From the NCBI GenBank assembly GCA_012513605.1, contig JAAZBV010000136.1:1-64000 (forward strand): DNA of 64,000 nucleotides, written 5' to 3'. The stretch comes from Desulfatiglans sp. GTDB taxonomy: Bacteria > Desulfobacterota > DSM-4660 > Desulfatiglandales > HGW-15. The notes below the pieces were generated by a model, which saw only the letters and a list, made by a program, of their open reading frames with translations, was not told where the DNA came from and searched no databases. Each line of letters opens with the position of its first letter. Positions within the stretch are counted from its first letter, which is position 1. A program made the translations under genes and the position numbers. Positions 18,494 through 27,069 of this stretch are shown here, piece by piece.

Positions 18494-18718
18494 ATGAAAA
18501 CAAATACGGATCTGGCAATCATTCCAGTTAATAATGAGATTAAACCTGCTAGGGTGATCTCCAGCAGAGCTATAGGCGCGTATAGCTCTGATAAGGATAA
18601 ATTTGTCAGGCTCTCTTTTGCCAGCGAAAAATACAACCGTGTTGGAAGGACCTATGGCAGGGCAGGTAATGAAAAAGAGACAAGGGGAATGGGAGAAAAT
18701 ATTGACCTGTATGTATAG
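18494..18718 (+). CDS. Small protein of unknown function at the end of the flagellar operon
   Basis: 74 residues, hydrophilic and basic in its second half (KYNRVGRTYGRAGNEKE), ending ENIDLYV. It is co-directional with the flagellar genes, 116 bp after fliW, with AGGG about 9 nt before the ATG. I do not recognise the family. No flgM is visible in its usual place between flgJ and flgN, but this sequence lacks the FlgM sigma-28-binding C-terminal pattern. It may be a flagellar-associated small protein or a non-functional frame. Confidence 0.4.
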   Translation: MKTNTDLAIIPVNNEIKPARVISSRAIGAYSSDKDKFVRLSFASEKYNRVGRTYGRAGNEKETRGMGENIDLYV

Positions 18719-18727
18719 GAGCTTACC

Positions 18728-19444
18728 CTATTCATCAAACCCTCCCCTCTCCTTGAGCACCCTCCTCTGACAATAATAGATAAATTTTTTAAGTTCGTTC
18801 TGGTCATCCTTTTTTATTTCAAGTATTTTAAGACCTAAATCTATTTTACCGGTTTCCACATGTTTTGATATCCTTATAATCTCAGAAGTATCGATCTTGA
18901 TATTCACAGGGGTTTCTTCCTGACCATATAAAAGGGAGCTGCCTACAAATTTTTGTCCCTTAAACAGGATATCCTTATTATGCTGGTTTATATCAGACTC
19001 TACCTGGATACCACCTTCACTTATATTTATAACCTGAAAGGTCATTTGATTGTCCGCACATCGGCAGGACAACGTTACCCCTGAAGGAACAGCCACCCTG
19101 AAGTAGTTGCGTCTCTGTGTCCTCTCTATATATTCAGGAAAAGGGAACTTGATCCTTCTTCCATGTATACTTTTGATGGTTGTCTTAAAGCTGTATCCTA
19201 TCCTTTCTCCGTCATTAAACTGGAAATAGCATTTTTTATCTTTAGCTATAGGGGCTTCAACACCGGCGCTGCCAGGATAATCAATAAAAAAACCCGGATT
19301 CTCGCTTTCAGACAGGCCCAGAATTACAGTGAGGCCGTCAAAATCGGTGCCCATCACATGGATATACAGTATGGTATGATCCTGTTTTAATTTCTCAAGG
19401 ATGGCAAACATCTTTTTACCGCTGATTTTTTCAATATCTTCCAT
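18728..19444 (-). CDS. PilZ-domain c-di-GMP receptor, YcgR-like
   Basis: 238 residues. An N-terminal split-barrel-like domain (about 1-105) of the YcgR/flagellar-brake type is followed by a PilZ domain with both c-di-GMP-binding motifs: the RxxxR-type motif in QRRNYFRV (about residues 107-114) and the NxSxxG motif in INISEGGIQVES (about 138-149). Such proteins slow or redirect the motor, or regulate secretion, when c-di-GMP rises. Its convergent location next to the flagellar operon suggests a motility role (inference). It could also be a general PilZ adaptor. Confidence 0.88.
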   Translation of the reverse strand: MEDIEKISGKKMFAILEKLKQDHTILYIHVMGTDFDGLTVILGLSESENPGFFIDYPGSAGVEAPIAKDKKCYFQFNDGERIGYSFKTTIKSIHGRRIKFPFPEYIERTQRRNYFRVAVPSGVTLSCRCADNQMTFQVINISEGGIQVESDINQHNKDILFKGQKFVGSSLLYGQEETPVNIKIDTSEIIRISKHVETGKIDLGLKILEIKKDDQNELKKFIYYCQRRVLKERGGFDE

Positions 19445-19532
19445 AACTGTATCCCATTACTTTCCTGCTCTGACCATACATATCATAGAGATGCAATACC
19501 TGTGCCCGCCCTTGAATCCTGTTCCAAGCTCA

Positions 19533-20219
19533 TCAGGAGATTGTCCCATTATTTTTATCTGATTTCATTACCAGGCGATGTATCAATACATATACAATAA
19601 CTGAGAGTAAAATAAAACCCAGAATCCATATATAATGCTCTTGTATCATTGCCTTTCCCCTGTGCACCAGATCACTGTATGTCATATCGCCTGAAAGCAT
19701 TCCGAGATAGTAACCAACCCATATAAGAATAGCAGACCAGATCCCTGCGCCAAGAGCTGTAAAAAATGAAAACCTGGATAATGGCATCTTCGCTATGCCT
19801 GCTGGGATCGAGATCAACTGTCTTATAGCAGGAAGAAGGCGGCATATGAAGGTGGCAATCTCTCCATATTTTAAAAAAATCTCCTCTGACCTTGTGAGCA
19901 CTTCCGGTTTTATAAAAAAATACCTGCCGTATCTGTATAGAAAAGGCCTGCCCAGATGCATTGCCAGATAATAGTTGATGTATGCCCCTGCAAGGGAGCC
20001 GACCAGACCGCATGCAAACACAACTGCGAGGTCAATATATGGTTCACCGAAAGTCAATTCACCCCTGTATGCCATGAAACCGGCAGGGATCAAGACCACC
20101 TCACTGGGGAAGGGAATAAATGAGCTCTCTATGGTCATAAAAAGGAAGATCATGAGAAAACCCCATACATGTGCATACTGCACTGCCCACTCTATGTGTT
20201 CGATAATTATTTCAGTCAT
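19533..20219 (-). CDS. DedA-family membrane protein
   Basis: 228 residues with 4-6 membrane segments. Diagnostic DedA/VTT features are the amphipathic ESSFIPFPSEVVLIPAGFMA (about residues 31-50), GAYINYYLAMHLGRPF, and FICRLLPAIRQLISIPAGIAKM with its conserved R-x-x-P-x-x-R pattern. DedA proteins are proposed undecaprenyl-phosphate or phospholipid flippases in the inner membrane. It is co-directional with and 6 bp downstream of the DUF4301 gene. Confidence 0.92.
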   Translation of the reverse strand: MTEIIIEHIEWAVQYAHVWGFLMIFLFMTIESSFIPFPSEVVLIPAGFMAYRGELTFGEPYIDLAVVFACGLVGSLAGAYINYYLAMHLGRPFLYRYGRYFFIKPEVLTRSEEIFLKYGEIATFICRLLPAIRQLISIPAGIAKMPLSRFSFFTALGAGIWSAILIWVGYYLGMLSGDMTYSDLVHRGKAMIQEHYIWILGFILLSVIVYVLIHRLVMKSDKNNGTIS

Positions 20220-20225
20220 GTTTAG

Positions 20226-21791
20226 TTAATTTACCCCCGGCTGATGCTCATCCTTTACAAGATCAAAAACTGTTTTTACAGGGCTGAAGGTTGCAGCAGG
20301 CACCTCAATAAAGACAGTATTCCAGAAGGCCATTGAACCATTCCAGAGCCCCGGCAGTTCAAGCGCCTTTAGATCCCTGCCATTCTGGGATTTAATAGAG
20401 ATAAAGCCTGCATCATTGTCTACATACTCTCTCAGGTTATATGGATTCCCGCAGTAATCCCTTAGACCGCATACAAGATCAACCGGGTTGAAATGGGTGG
20501 CTGATTTAAATGCCTGCTTTTGATCCGACTTATCCAGATCAATCTGTGATGACTCAACAATCTGTATGGATGAGCCTTTGCCTGCCTTAGTAACCCAGAA
20601 TGGCCCTCCCCCCGGTTCACCTTCATTCTTTACCATACCGCATACCCTTAATGGCCTGTTAAGAATACTGATGAGATATTCTCTTTGTATGCTGACAGGA
20701 CTTTCTGTTAAACCATTATCAGGCGTAATACAAAGAGACTCTTGTATAAATGTGAAGAGTGATTTTATATATTGTTCATCCGGTTTATCCTCTATCAGGG
20801 TTTTAAGATATCCGAATATTTTATCCTGGAGCTCTATCAGAAAACCACCAATAGCCTTTTTGTATTTATAGGTAATATCCTTAAACCTGTCATGGCTGAC
20901 ATTATCTATATTCTTGATAAATATAATATCACCTTCAAGGTCAGAGAGATTTTCTATCAGGGCGCCATGACCTCCCGGCCTGAAAACAAGAGCGCCATTT
21001 TCATCCCGGAATTGCACATTATCCATATCAACAGCGATTGTATCTGTATGAGGCATCTGGCATGAATATGCTATTTCATATAAAGCCCCTTCCCTTTCAT
21101 AAAGGCCAAGGACAGAGTCAATGTACCCCCTCACCCGTGTCTCATGTTCAGGGGAGATGGTAAAATGAATCTTTACCCGACCAGTCCTGTCAGCGGTATA
21201 ATTGAATGCCTCAACAAGGTGTTCCTCAAATGGGGTTCTTGAATGGGTATCATACCTGTGAAACGGTATTAAACCCTTGGGCATATTTGACAGGTTAATG
21301 CCTTGTTCAGACAATAGACAATCAAGTATCCGGCTGATATTTTGATCTTTAACAGCAGTATCAATGTCATTGCCCCGCTCTTTCATTATTTTTTTCAGAT
21401 CATCATAAAAGGCATATCTATCAAGGTCATGAGTAAATGCAATAAGAGGTTTATATTTGTCATCAGATGATATTGATACAGGGACATCCATAATTTTTAT
21501 TTCATTGTAAACCTCAAGCATATATTTGAACATCCTGGAGGCTGCCCCTGATGCAGGTACAAATTTCATGCACCTGCCCTGCTTCTGTGCCTCATCAAAT
21601 ATTCTGATGTAATCATCAATTTGATTATCATTCAGAGCAGTTATTCCGTCATTAATGGTACAGGGTCGTAGAATCTTTGTGAAGGGTATCCCTTTTTTAA
21701 AAATGTTTATCTGGGACATCACCTTTTCAGGTGTCATCCCGTGGGCGGATATCTGTGAAAGATCAGCGTGATCAAATATCTCTTTATTCAT
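20226..21791 (-). CDS. DUF4301 family protein
   Basis: 521 residues, the usual size of DUF4301 proteins, which are found mainly in Bacteroidetes and deltaproteobacteria. The stretch FVPASGAASRMFKYML (about residues 78-93) resembles the G-x-G-T/S-R nucleotide-binding loop of sugar nucleotidyltransferases, and FRPGGHGALIENLSDLEGDIIFIKNIDN (middle) is typical. A nucleotidyltransferase-like fold is suggested for the family, but no function is established. The C-terminal half (PFWVTKAGKGSSIQIVESSQ) is also conserved-looking. It is upstream of and probably cotranscribed with dedA. Confidence 0.85.
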   Translation of the reverse strand: MNKEIFDHADLSQISAHGMTPEKVMSQINIFKKGIPFTKILRPCTINDGITALNDNQIDDYIRIFDEAQKQGRCMKFVPASGAASRMFKYMLEVYNEIKIMDVPVSISSDDKYKPLIAFTHDLDRYAFYDDLKKIMKERGNDIDTAVKDQNISRILDCLLSEQGINLSNMPKGLIPFHRYDTHSRTPFEEHLVEAFNYTADRTGRVKIHFTISPEHETRVRGYIDSVLGLYEREGALYEIAYSCQMPHTDTIAVDMDNVQFRDENGALVFRPGGHGALIENLSDLEGDIIFIKNIDNVSHDRFKDITYKYKKAIGGFLIELQDKIFGYLKTLIEDKPDEQYIKSLFTFIQESLCITPDNGLTESPVSIQREYLISILNRPLRVCGMVKNEGEPGGGPFWVTKAGKGSSIQIVESSQIDLDKSDQKQAFKSATHFNPVDLVCGLRDYCGNPYNLREYVDNDAGFISIKSQNGRDLKALELPGLWNGSMAFWNTVFIEVPAATFSPVKTVFDLVKDEHQPGVN

Positions 21792-22157
21792 AGCAACTCC
21801 GATTACCGGTACAGCATTGTATTAAAAAAAATGTTATCAGAGGATATATGAAAGCAAAATCAATGCCAATATAATTTTAAATATTATTTTCCGATAGATA
21901 CTGTTATCTAACAGCAGCCTGTTTTTAAAACCTCTTCTATTTCTCTGTTGAAATCATTCCACAAATATTCCCCCTTTAATAAAGAAGTAATAAAACCAGC
22001 CATAAGCTTCTTGACATTTTGATCTTGGATGTAGTGTAAAGAACACGATCATTTTTTATAATTTAAGAGGTTTAGTGTAAAGCAATAAATAAACAATACG
22101 ATAGACAATAATTAGTATGTTAATTTACCGATTGTTATTGGAGATCTTAAAAATTAT
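21792..22157. other. Intergenic, possible promoter for the lgt fragment
   Basis: AT-rich 366 bp. TTGACA at 22011-22016 followed 18 bp later by TGTAAA (22035-22040) is a plausible sigma-70 promoter pointing toward the lgt fragment at 22158. No gene was found in either direction. Confidence 0.4.
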
Positions 22158-22313
22158 ATGATACCTTTTCCTGACATCACTCCTTATATTTTCAAAATAG
22201 GCCCTTTCCAGATAAGATGGTATGGGCTCATGTACCTGATCGGGTTTCTTGCTGCTTATTTACTTATTAAACGTCAGGAGACGCGGGAGATCATATCAAT
22301 TATACATGGATGA
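22158..22313 (+). pseudogene. lgt: Truncated prolipoprotein diacylglyceryl transferase (Lgt N-terminus)
   Basis: The frame from the ATG at 22158 encodes MIPFPDITPYIFKIGPFQIR followed by WYGLMYLIGFLAAYLLIKRQ. This is the unmistakable start of Lgt, including the RWYGLMYLIGF membrane segment. Lgt is normally about 260-290 residues; here family-like sequence ends after about 40 residues (near base 22278) and the frame runs into antisense sequence of the radical SAM gene, stopping at 22313. The catalytic parts are absent, so it cannot be functional. Lgt is essential in most Gram-negative bacteria, and the window encodes lipoproteins, so an intact copy should exist elsewhere, or this is a join in the assembly. 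Confidence 0.85.
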
Positions 22314-22651
22314 GATAAAGGTTCACTGAATCCGCCAAAGAATATCTTTTCGGGCAAAATAGGAAATCGATTAAGACCATCAAGTATGACCTTAAAAACC
22401 TCTTCTGACATCTCGCCAGGGGCTTCGTCCCAGACATTCCGAATACAGGTGCGGCAATTGAGGTTACACTTGCTTGTAACCTCAATATAGAGTTTTTCAA
22501 GACGCATTGGAAGGCAGAGGGTAAGGGAGCTTCCTTTTTCCGAGAATTTTATCTGATCCCCTGATTTAATTCCCATTCCTGCTGCTGTTTCCGCAGGTAT
22601 TATAAGGTTGCCTGATGAGTCAGCACTAAAAAATTTATTTTTTATAGGCAT
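22274..22651 (-). pseudogene. C-terminally truncated radical SAM maturase with AbrB-like N-terminus
   Basis: 125 residues remain. Residues about 1-46 look like an AbrB/SpoVT swapped-hairpin domain (SSGNLIIPAETAAGMGIKSG). From residue about 50 the radical SAM core begins with the cluster motif CNLNCRTC (CxxxCxxC) followed by IRNVWDEAPGEMS, FFGGFSEPLSHP. This matches the start of radical SAM enzymes that accompany tungsten-containing aldehyde oxidoreductases; the assignment to that subgroup is from memory of the motif. The frame breaks at DMISRVS exactly where the lgt fragment begins on the other strand; more than 200 residues are missing. It lies 10 bp downstream of arsC. Confidence 0.78.
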
Positions 22652-22661
22652 TTACAACAAA

Positions 22662-23087
22662 TTACCTGCTAAGTTCCTCTTCTATATTTTCCACAAAGGT
22701 CTTTATCTCGTCCCTTACCCTTCGGTAATGCCTCAAAGCTTCATCCTCATCCGAAATCCCTTCAGATAGCCTTGGCGGATCATCAAAACCCCTGTGCAGC
22801 AATCTTGTCTTTGCAGGGAAGAATGGGCATGCCTCATTTGCATTGTCACAAAGGGTAACAACATAATCAAATTCCATTGCACCCAGGGAATCTATATCCT
22901 TTGACCTCTGTGATGAAATATCCACACCAGCCTCAGCCATTACCTTAATGGCCTTTGGGTCAACGCCCTTTGGGGCGATGCCCGCGGAGTATGCCATGAA
23001 TTTGTCTTTTTGCAGATAGTTTGTCCATGCCTCTGCCATCTGGCTGCGGCATGAGTTGCCTGTACATAAATAAAGTATCTTTTTCAT
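22662..23087 (-). CDS. arsC: Arsenate reductase, thioredoxin-coupled type
   Basis: 141 residues with the low-molecular-weight-phosphatase fold. The P-loop CTGNSCRS gives nucleophile Cys8 and Arg14, and Cys80 and Cys87 (TLCDNANEAC) are the relay cysteines, in the same spacing as Bacillus/Staphylococcus ArsC (Cys10/82/89). It reduces arsenate to arsenite using thioredoxin; thioredoxin-like proteins are encoded in the same operon. It is 35 bp downstream of acr3. Confidence 0.96.
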   Translation of the reverse strand: MKKILYLCTGNSCRSQMAEAWTNYLQKDKFMAYSAGIAPKGVDPKAIKVMAEAGVDISSQRSKDIDSLGAMEFDYVVTLCDNANEACPFFPAKTRLLHRGFDDPPRLSEGISDEDEALRHYRRVRDEIKTFVENIEEELSR

Positions 23088-23122
23088 AATAACTTAATCA
23101 CTTCAATGGAAACCAAGAATTA

Positions 23123-24313
23123 TTACTTTGTTACTCCTCCTGCTGAGGGAAACCATTGTCTGGTCTTAACACATATCCTTACCAGCATAAGCATAACAGG
23201 CACCTCAATCAGAACACCAACCACGGTTGCAAGGGCTGCCCCTGATGAGAGGCCGAAAAGCATGGTCGCTGTTGCAATAGCCACCTCAAAATGATTGGAT
23301 GCACCTATCATTGCGGCAGGCGCTGCGTCTTTATAACCCAGTTTCAGCCATCTGGCCAGGCCATAGGCAAGCCAGAAGATCAGGTTTGTCTGTATAAAAA
23401 GAGGGATTGCGATCCACAGGATAGTAAGCGGATTCGCAACAATCACATCTCCCTTGAAACTGAATAGCAGGACTAGGGTAATAAGCAGGGCAATAATGGT
23501 AATGGGTGTAAGTATATGCAGGAACCTTTCCTTGAACCAAACCTCTCCTCTTGCGCTTATAATGGCCTTTCTGGAGATAAACCCTGCAACAAGCGGAAGG
23601 GCAACATATATACCTATAGAGAGCAAAAGGGCCTGCCACGGCACCGGAAGCCTTCCTATTCCAAGTAAAAAGCCTCCAAGAAGGCCATACAGAATAAGCA
23701 TGGTAAGTGAATTGATGGCGACCATAACAAGGGTAAGGCCGTCATTACCGCGCGCAAGAAAACCCCACACAAGAACCATTGCCGTGCATGGAGCTATCCC
23801 TAAAAGGATACACCCTGCCAGATAGCTCCGCCAAAGCGGCACCTCAAGCATCTTTATCCCTTCAACCATGACCACTGTGCCTGCGCCATGGGTTGCTCCT
23901 TCGGCAAGATCAAGCCCGAAAGGCATCTTGACATGATCAATCGCCTCAGGCCCGATAAGATTGTAAAAAAGGGTGCCAAGAAAGAAGATGGCAATCGCAT
24001 ACATGGTAAAGGGCTTTATGGCCCAGTTTACAATAAGTGTAAGCAATACCGGTTTACCGCTTTTACCTGCCTTGATAACCTCGGCAAAATCTATCTTTAC
24101 CATGATAGGGTACATCATAAAAAATAGACATATTGCAATAGGTATGGAAACAACAGGGGCATCACCCACATAGATGGACATACCATCCAGGTATTTTGCA
24201 AAACCAGGGGCTATCTTTCCCAGGACTATACCGACAATAATACAAAGGATAACCCAGATATAGAGATATTTTTCAAAAAAACCCAGCCCCCTTGCCTCTA
24301 CATTTTCTGTCAT
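23123..24313 (-). CDS. acr3: Arsenite efflux permease Acr3
   Basis: 396 residues from the ATG at 24313, preferred over the ATG 12 bases upstream because GGAGAG then serves as ribosome binding site. About ten membrane helices. Acr3 hallmarks are [42 protein letters not shown] (with the conserved Cys essential for arsenite transport) and [19 protein letters not shown]. It exports arsenite from the cytoplasm, downstream of arsenate reduction by ArsC encoded next to it. Confidence 0.96.
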   Translation of the reverse strand: MTENVEARGLGFFEKYLYIWVILCIIVGIVLGKIAPGFAKYLDGMSIYVGDAPVVSIPIAICLFFMMYPIMVKIDFAEVIKAGKSGKPVLLTLIVNWAIKPFTMYAIAIFFLGTLFYNLIGPEAIDHVKMPFGLDLAEGATHGAGTVVMVEGIKMLEVPLWRSYLAGCILLGIAPCTAMVLVWGFLARGNDGLTLVMVAINSLTMLILYGLLGGFLLGIGRLPVPWQALLLSIGIYVALPLVAGFISRKAIISARGEVWFKERFLHILTPITIIALLITLVLLFSFKGDVIVANPLTILWIAIPLFIQTNLIFWLAYGLARWLKLGYKDAAPAAMIGASNHFEVAIATATMLFGLSSGAALATVVGVLIEVPVMLMLVRICVKTRQWFPSAGGVTK

Positions 24314-24341
24314 ATTACTCTCCATAAATATATTACCAATG

Positions 24342-25052
24342 TTAAACAGATGTTAGAAAAGGATTTACAATAAAATAGATAGCCAATAACAGGATAACCA
24401 CCCCTGCGCCTTTTCGAAACCAGCTCCCGGCACCCTGCCATCTGCTGTTATCCATTATGCTCTTCACAAACCCGGTAAAGCTCCCTGCAAAGACAATAGG
24501 CAGGCAATGGCCTATTGCAAAAAGAATAATAAACAGGATACCAGAAGCAATCTTTTCCTGAACTGTAATGATCGCAAGGATTGGAGCAATAAAACCGAAT
24601 GTGCATGAACCTGACAGAATGCCATATGCCAGCCCAAGACCAAGGGCCCCGATAAAGCCCCTGAAATTGAGTTTATACAGCAGGCTACCGGATGCTGTAC
24701 ATTTTTCAACCCCGAGCATGCCAAGAGCAATCCAGATAAGAATAATTCCTATAATAATCTGCCAGTAACTGCCTATATCTCCAAGCATTCTGCCTAAAAG
24801 AGCACAGATAATACCCACAAGGGCGATGGAAATAAACAGGCCGGTAGAAAATAAAACAGAGTATATCCCTGCTTTTTTTGGTGTCAGCATTGCCTCCTGA
24901 CCGCCAACGTAACCGACTATAAGGGGGATTGATGCAAGATGACACGGGCTGAAAAGAACGCTTATAACGCCCCATAGAAAACAACCGATAGCCGCCAGCA
25001 TCGGGTCGGCGGTAATCCACTCATTAATAGTAAGAAATATAGAATCAAACAT
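24342..25052 (-). CDS. CcdA/DsbD-like membrane thiol-disulfide transporter
   Basis: 236 residues, six membrane helices. The two conserved cysteines of the CcdA/DsbD-beta family are seen in [11 protein letters not shown] (helix 1) and [11 protein letters not shown] (helix 4). These proteins pass electrons from cytoplasmic thioredoxin to periplasmic thiol proteins. The next gene upstream in the operon encodes an exported thioredoxin with CTQC, a likely partner. Its place between arsM/thioredoxin and acr3 suggests a redox service to the arsenic system (inference). Confidence 0.9.
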   Translation of the reverse strand: MFDSIFLTINEWITADPMLAAIGCFLWGVISVLFSPCHLASIPLIVGYVGGQEAMLTPKKAGIYSVLFSTGLFISIALVGIICALLGRMLGDIGSYWQIIIGIILIWIALGMLGVEKCTASGSLLYKLNFRGFIGALGLGLAYGILSGSCTFGFIAPILAIITVQEKIASGILFIILFAIGHCLPIVFAGSFTGFVKSIMDNSRWQGAGSWFRKGAGVVILLLAIYFIVNPFLTSV

Positions 25053-25078
25053 TAACTAATTCTCCAAGCGAAGCAGTA

Positions 25079-25468
25079 TTATTCGACACCCATTTTCTTT
25101 AGCTGGGCAATGATTTCCTTTTCGCTAAAAAATCCCACATGCCTGAATACCTCTTTACCGTCCTGATCAAAAAAAATCTGTGTAGGCAGGGCTTTGAGCC
25201 TGTAAACATACTGCTGTTCAGGGTCTTGCAGGAGGTTTATAAAGACTATTGCGGCCTTCCCCTCAAATTTTACTTTCAATTTTTCCAGTATAGGCGCCAT
25301 CATCTTGCACTGGGTGCATGTTTTTTTACCAAGTGCAATCATTGTAACCATGTCTTTAACTGGAAGATTTTTAAGAAATTTCTCGTGTTCTTCCGGGGTA
25401 GCTGAACTGGCAAATGACCCGATTGTTATAAGCAAAAAGGAAATAATGAGTATTATTAAAGATTTCAT
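25079..25468 (-). CDS. Exported thioredoxin-fold protein (CTQC)
   Basis: 129 residues. Signal peptide about 1-23 (IILIISFLLITIGSFASSA), then a thioredoxin fold with active site CTQC (Cys51, Cys54), the cis-Pro loop ALPTQIFFD (about residues 92-100) and GKEVFRHVG. A periplasmic reductase fed by the CcdA-like protein encoded 26 bp downstream is likely. Possible roles are reduction of oxidised thiols or arsenic-thiol adducts (inference). Confidence 0.88.
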   Translation of the reverse strand: MKSLIILIISFLLITIGSFASSATPEEHEKFLKNLPVKDMVTMIALGKKTCTQCKMMAPILEKLKVKFEGKAAIVFINLLQDPEQQYVYRLKALPTQIFFDQDGKEVFRHVGFFSEKEIIAQLKKMGVE

Positions 25469-25489
25469 TTTTTTACTCCATGTATATTA

Positions 25490-26287
25490 TTAGCCCTGTT
25501 TAATAGCCTTAATGTAGGCTGAAAACACCATATTTTCAATATTCTCACCAATCTCCCATTGGCGAATTATATTACTACTGTTTTCCTTTGGCCCGATTGA
25601 TATATTTTCAAATCCGCAATCATTTAAGATTTTCTTCACCTCTCCAGGTGAAATTGCCCCGGAGACTCAGCCGGTATATGCATCCGGATTATTGAGGATA
25701 TGGTCCGGGATTTCACCTGATCTCAGCACATCCGAAATAACTATCCTTCCTTCAGGTTTAAGGACACGAAATATCTCACTGAAGACCTTACCTTTATCAG
25801 GAGAAAGATTTATCACACAGTTTGATATAACCACATCAACCGAACCGTCCTGAACAGGAAGCTCTTCTATTTTACCTGATCTGAAATCGACATTTTCTAT
25901 CTTCAGCTTTTGTGCGTTTTCTCCGGCCTTTTTAACCATTTCGGGAGTCATGTCCACACCAATTACTTTGCCGGTTTCCCCAACAATCCTTGCCGCAAGA
26001 AAGGCATCGAACCCTGCCCCACTGCCCAGATCAAGCACTGTTTCTCCTGCCTTGAGTTCTGCCTGGCTCAATGGGTTTCCGCACCCAAGCCCCAGGTTTG
26101 CCTCACCGGGGGCAAGACGAAGGTCTTCATCCGTGTAATCAAGGGCCTTGCCGAGTTCCTCGATCGAGATATCTGCTCCTGTTTCTCCGCAGCATGAAGA
26201 ACAGGCCATACCTCCTGATTTGGCAATATCAGAGTATTTTTCAATTACGATCTGATGAATCTTTTCTTTTTGTATTTCAATACCCAT
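25490..26287 (-). CDS. arsM: Arsenite methyltransferase ArsM, probable selenoprotein (in-frame TGA = Sec207)
   Basis: SAM-dependent methylation of As(III). Residues 1-206 show the ArsM core: SAM motif VLDLGSGAGFDAFLAA (about 84-99), GLGCGNP with Cys69, and VISNCVINLSPDK with Cys157. The frame then meets TGA (plus strand 25667-25669) directly after DAYTG and continues open for 58 codons (VSGAISPGEVKKIL, then IIRQWEIGENIENMVFSAYI) to a TAA at 25490-25492. In ArsM the tail continues with a conserved Cys-x-S/G-G-A motif; the third As-binding cysteine (Cys224 of Cyanidioschyzon ArsM, 50 residues after Cys174) falls exactly on this TGA, also 50 residues after Cys157. With Sec the product is 265 residues, the normal family length. 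A hairpin fitting a bacterial SECIS lies downstream of the TGA. The alternative is a nonsense mutation or read error. Extra Cys29, 32 and 33 near the N-terminus are also family-like. Confidence 0.85.
25635..25652 (-). promoter_or_regulatory. Candidate bacterial SECIS hairpin in arsM
   Basis: On the coding (minus) strand, TTCACCT and AGGTGAA form a perfect 7-bp stem closing the loop GGAG. The loop GG is 22-23 nt after the TGA, inside the 16-37 nt window and with the apical G expected for SelB-recognised bSECIS elements (for comparison, E. coli fdhF has GG about 19-20 nt after UGA). The stem is inside the coding frame, as is normal for bacteria. Confidence 0.72.
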
Positions 26288-26294
26288 ATTTTAT

Positions 26295-26678
26295 TTATGC
26301 CCCTCCACGATAGCATACCTTTTTAATCTCATCTTTTACCCTCTGTATCTCAAGATGTTTGAGATCAAAATCCTTACTCTTCTTGATCCCCAACTCGGTC
26401 AGCACAATATAATCCTTTAATGGAACTTCTGCCCTTGCTAGCGTAGCCTTTGCACAACCTACTTCACACCCGTCTATGGCTACCAAGTGGGGCACATCCT
26501 TTGCTGACTGGACAAAGCCTGAGAGACCTCCACCTATCCCTGCAAGGCAAAACATCTTGCCAAAACCCTCCTGTGTAAGCTCAACAGCAGCCCTGTTTGA
26601 GAGCTGCCCTACATTTGAAGCCCCTGAACAGGCGAGAATCATTATATTTCCATTTGTTGTACAGCAATTTTCTGCCAT
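26295..26678 (-). CDS. Putative zinc-binding DGC-domain protein
   Basis: 127 residues. The family name-giving motif is visible as IDGCEVGCAKATL (about residues 69-81), with further conserved Cys in ENCCTTNG near the N-terminus, LACSGASNVGQLSNRAA and MFCLAG. DGC proteins are small Cys-rich proteins of unknown role, annotated as putative zinc-binding, and commonly sit near arsenic or thioredoxin genes in anaerobes. It is 7 bp upstream of arsM and 18 bp downstream of a small thioredoxin gene, so probably cotranscribed. Confidence 0.85.
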   Translation of the reverse strand: MAENCCTTNGNIMILACSGASNVGQLSNRAAVELTQEGFGKMFCLAGIGGGLSGFVQSAKDVPHLVAIDGCEVGCAKATLARAEVPLKDYIVLTELGIKKSKDFDLKHLEIQRVKDEIKKVCYRGGA

Positions 26679-26696
26679 GTTAATACCCTCCTTTTA

Positions 26697-26930
26697 TTAT
26701 TGTTGTATCCAACCCTTAATCTCTTCTTTGGTTGGTATCTTGCCAACACTCTTTACCTTGCCGTCAACAACAATCGCAGGTGTTCCGAACACACCATGTT
26801 TGGCTATCTCAAGGAGATCTGTTACCTTTACAACCTCTGCTGAAACACCGGATTCAATAATTGCCTCCTCCACACTCTTTTTCACAGCCTCGCATTTTTT
26901 ACATCCAGGGCCTAATACCTTAATTTCCAT
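26697..26930 (-). CDS. Small cytoplasmic thioredoxin/glutaredoxin-like protein (CKKC)
   Basis: 77 residues. Active site CKKC (Cys10, Cys13) in VLGPGCKKCEAVKK, cis-Pro loop VFGTPAIVVDGKV, the pattern of the redox-active-disulfide-protein-2 family. No signal peptide. It could be the reductant for ArsC or the neighbouring DGC protein (inference). An AGGAGGG ribosome binding site lies upstream of the ATG. Confidence 0.9.
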   Translation of the reverse strand: MEIKVLGPGCKKCEAVKKSVEEAIIESGVSAEVVKVTDLLEIAKHGVFGTPAIVVDGKVKSVGKIPTKEEIKGWIQQ

Positions 26931-26962
26931 GATGACACCCTCCTTTAAAAAATTACTTATTG

Positions 26963-27059
26963 TTCACCGCTAAGGCGCAAAGATCGCAAAGGGTTTTAAT
27001 TTTAATCTTTTTATCTTCTTGTCTTTCTCTGCGTCCTCAGTGTCTCTGCGGTGAAATCT
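26963..27059. repeat. 97-bp repeat, left copy (GxxExxY cassette)
   Basis: Begins TTCACCGCTAAGGCGCAAAG and ends CTCTGCGGTGAAATCT. A 97-bp copy with few mismatches, all near its left end, lies in the same orientation at 27585-27681. Each copy has complementary ends (TTCACCGC with GCGGTGAA in this copy), so it can fold into a long hairpin. Confidence 0.85.
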
Positions 27060-27069
27060 CACATTTTTT

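Noticed and set aside
22274-22276. TGA ending the radical SAM frame considered as a second selenocysteine codon
   Set aside because: Sequence beyond it on the minus strand is the antisense of a recognisable Lgt N-terminus, so the frame ends at a rearrangement point rather than at a recoded stop.
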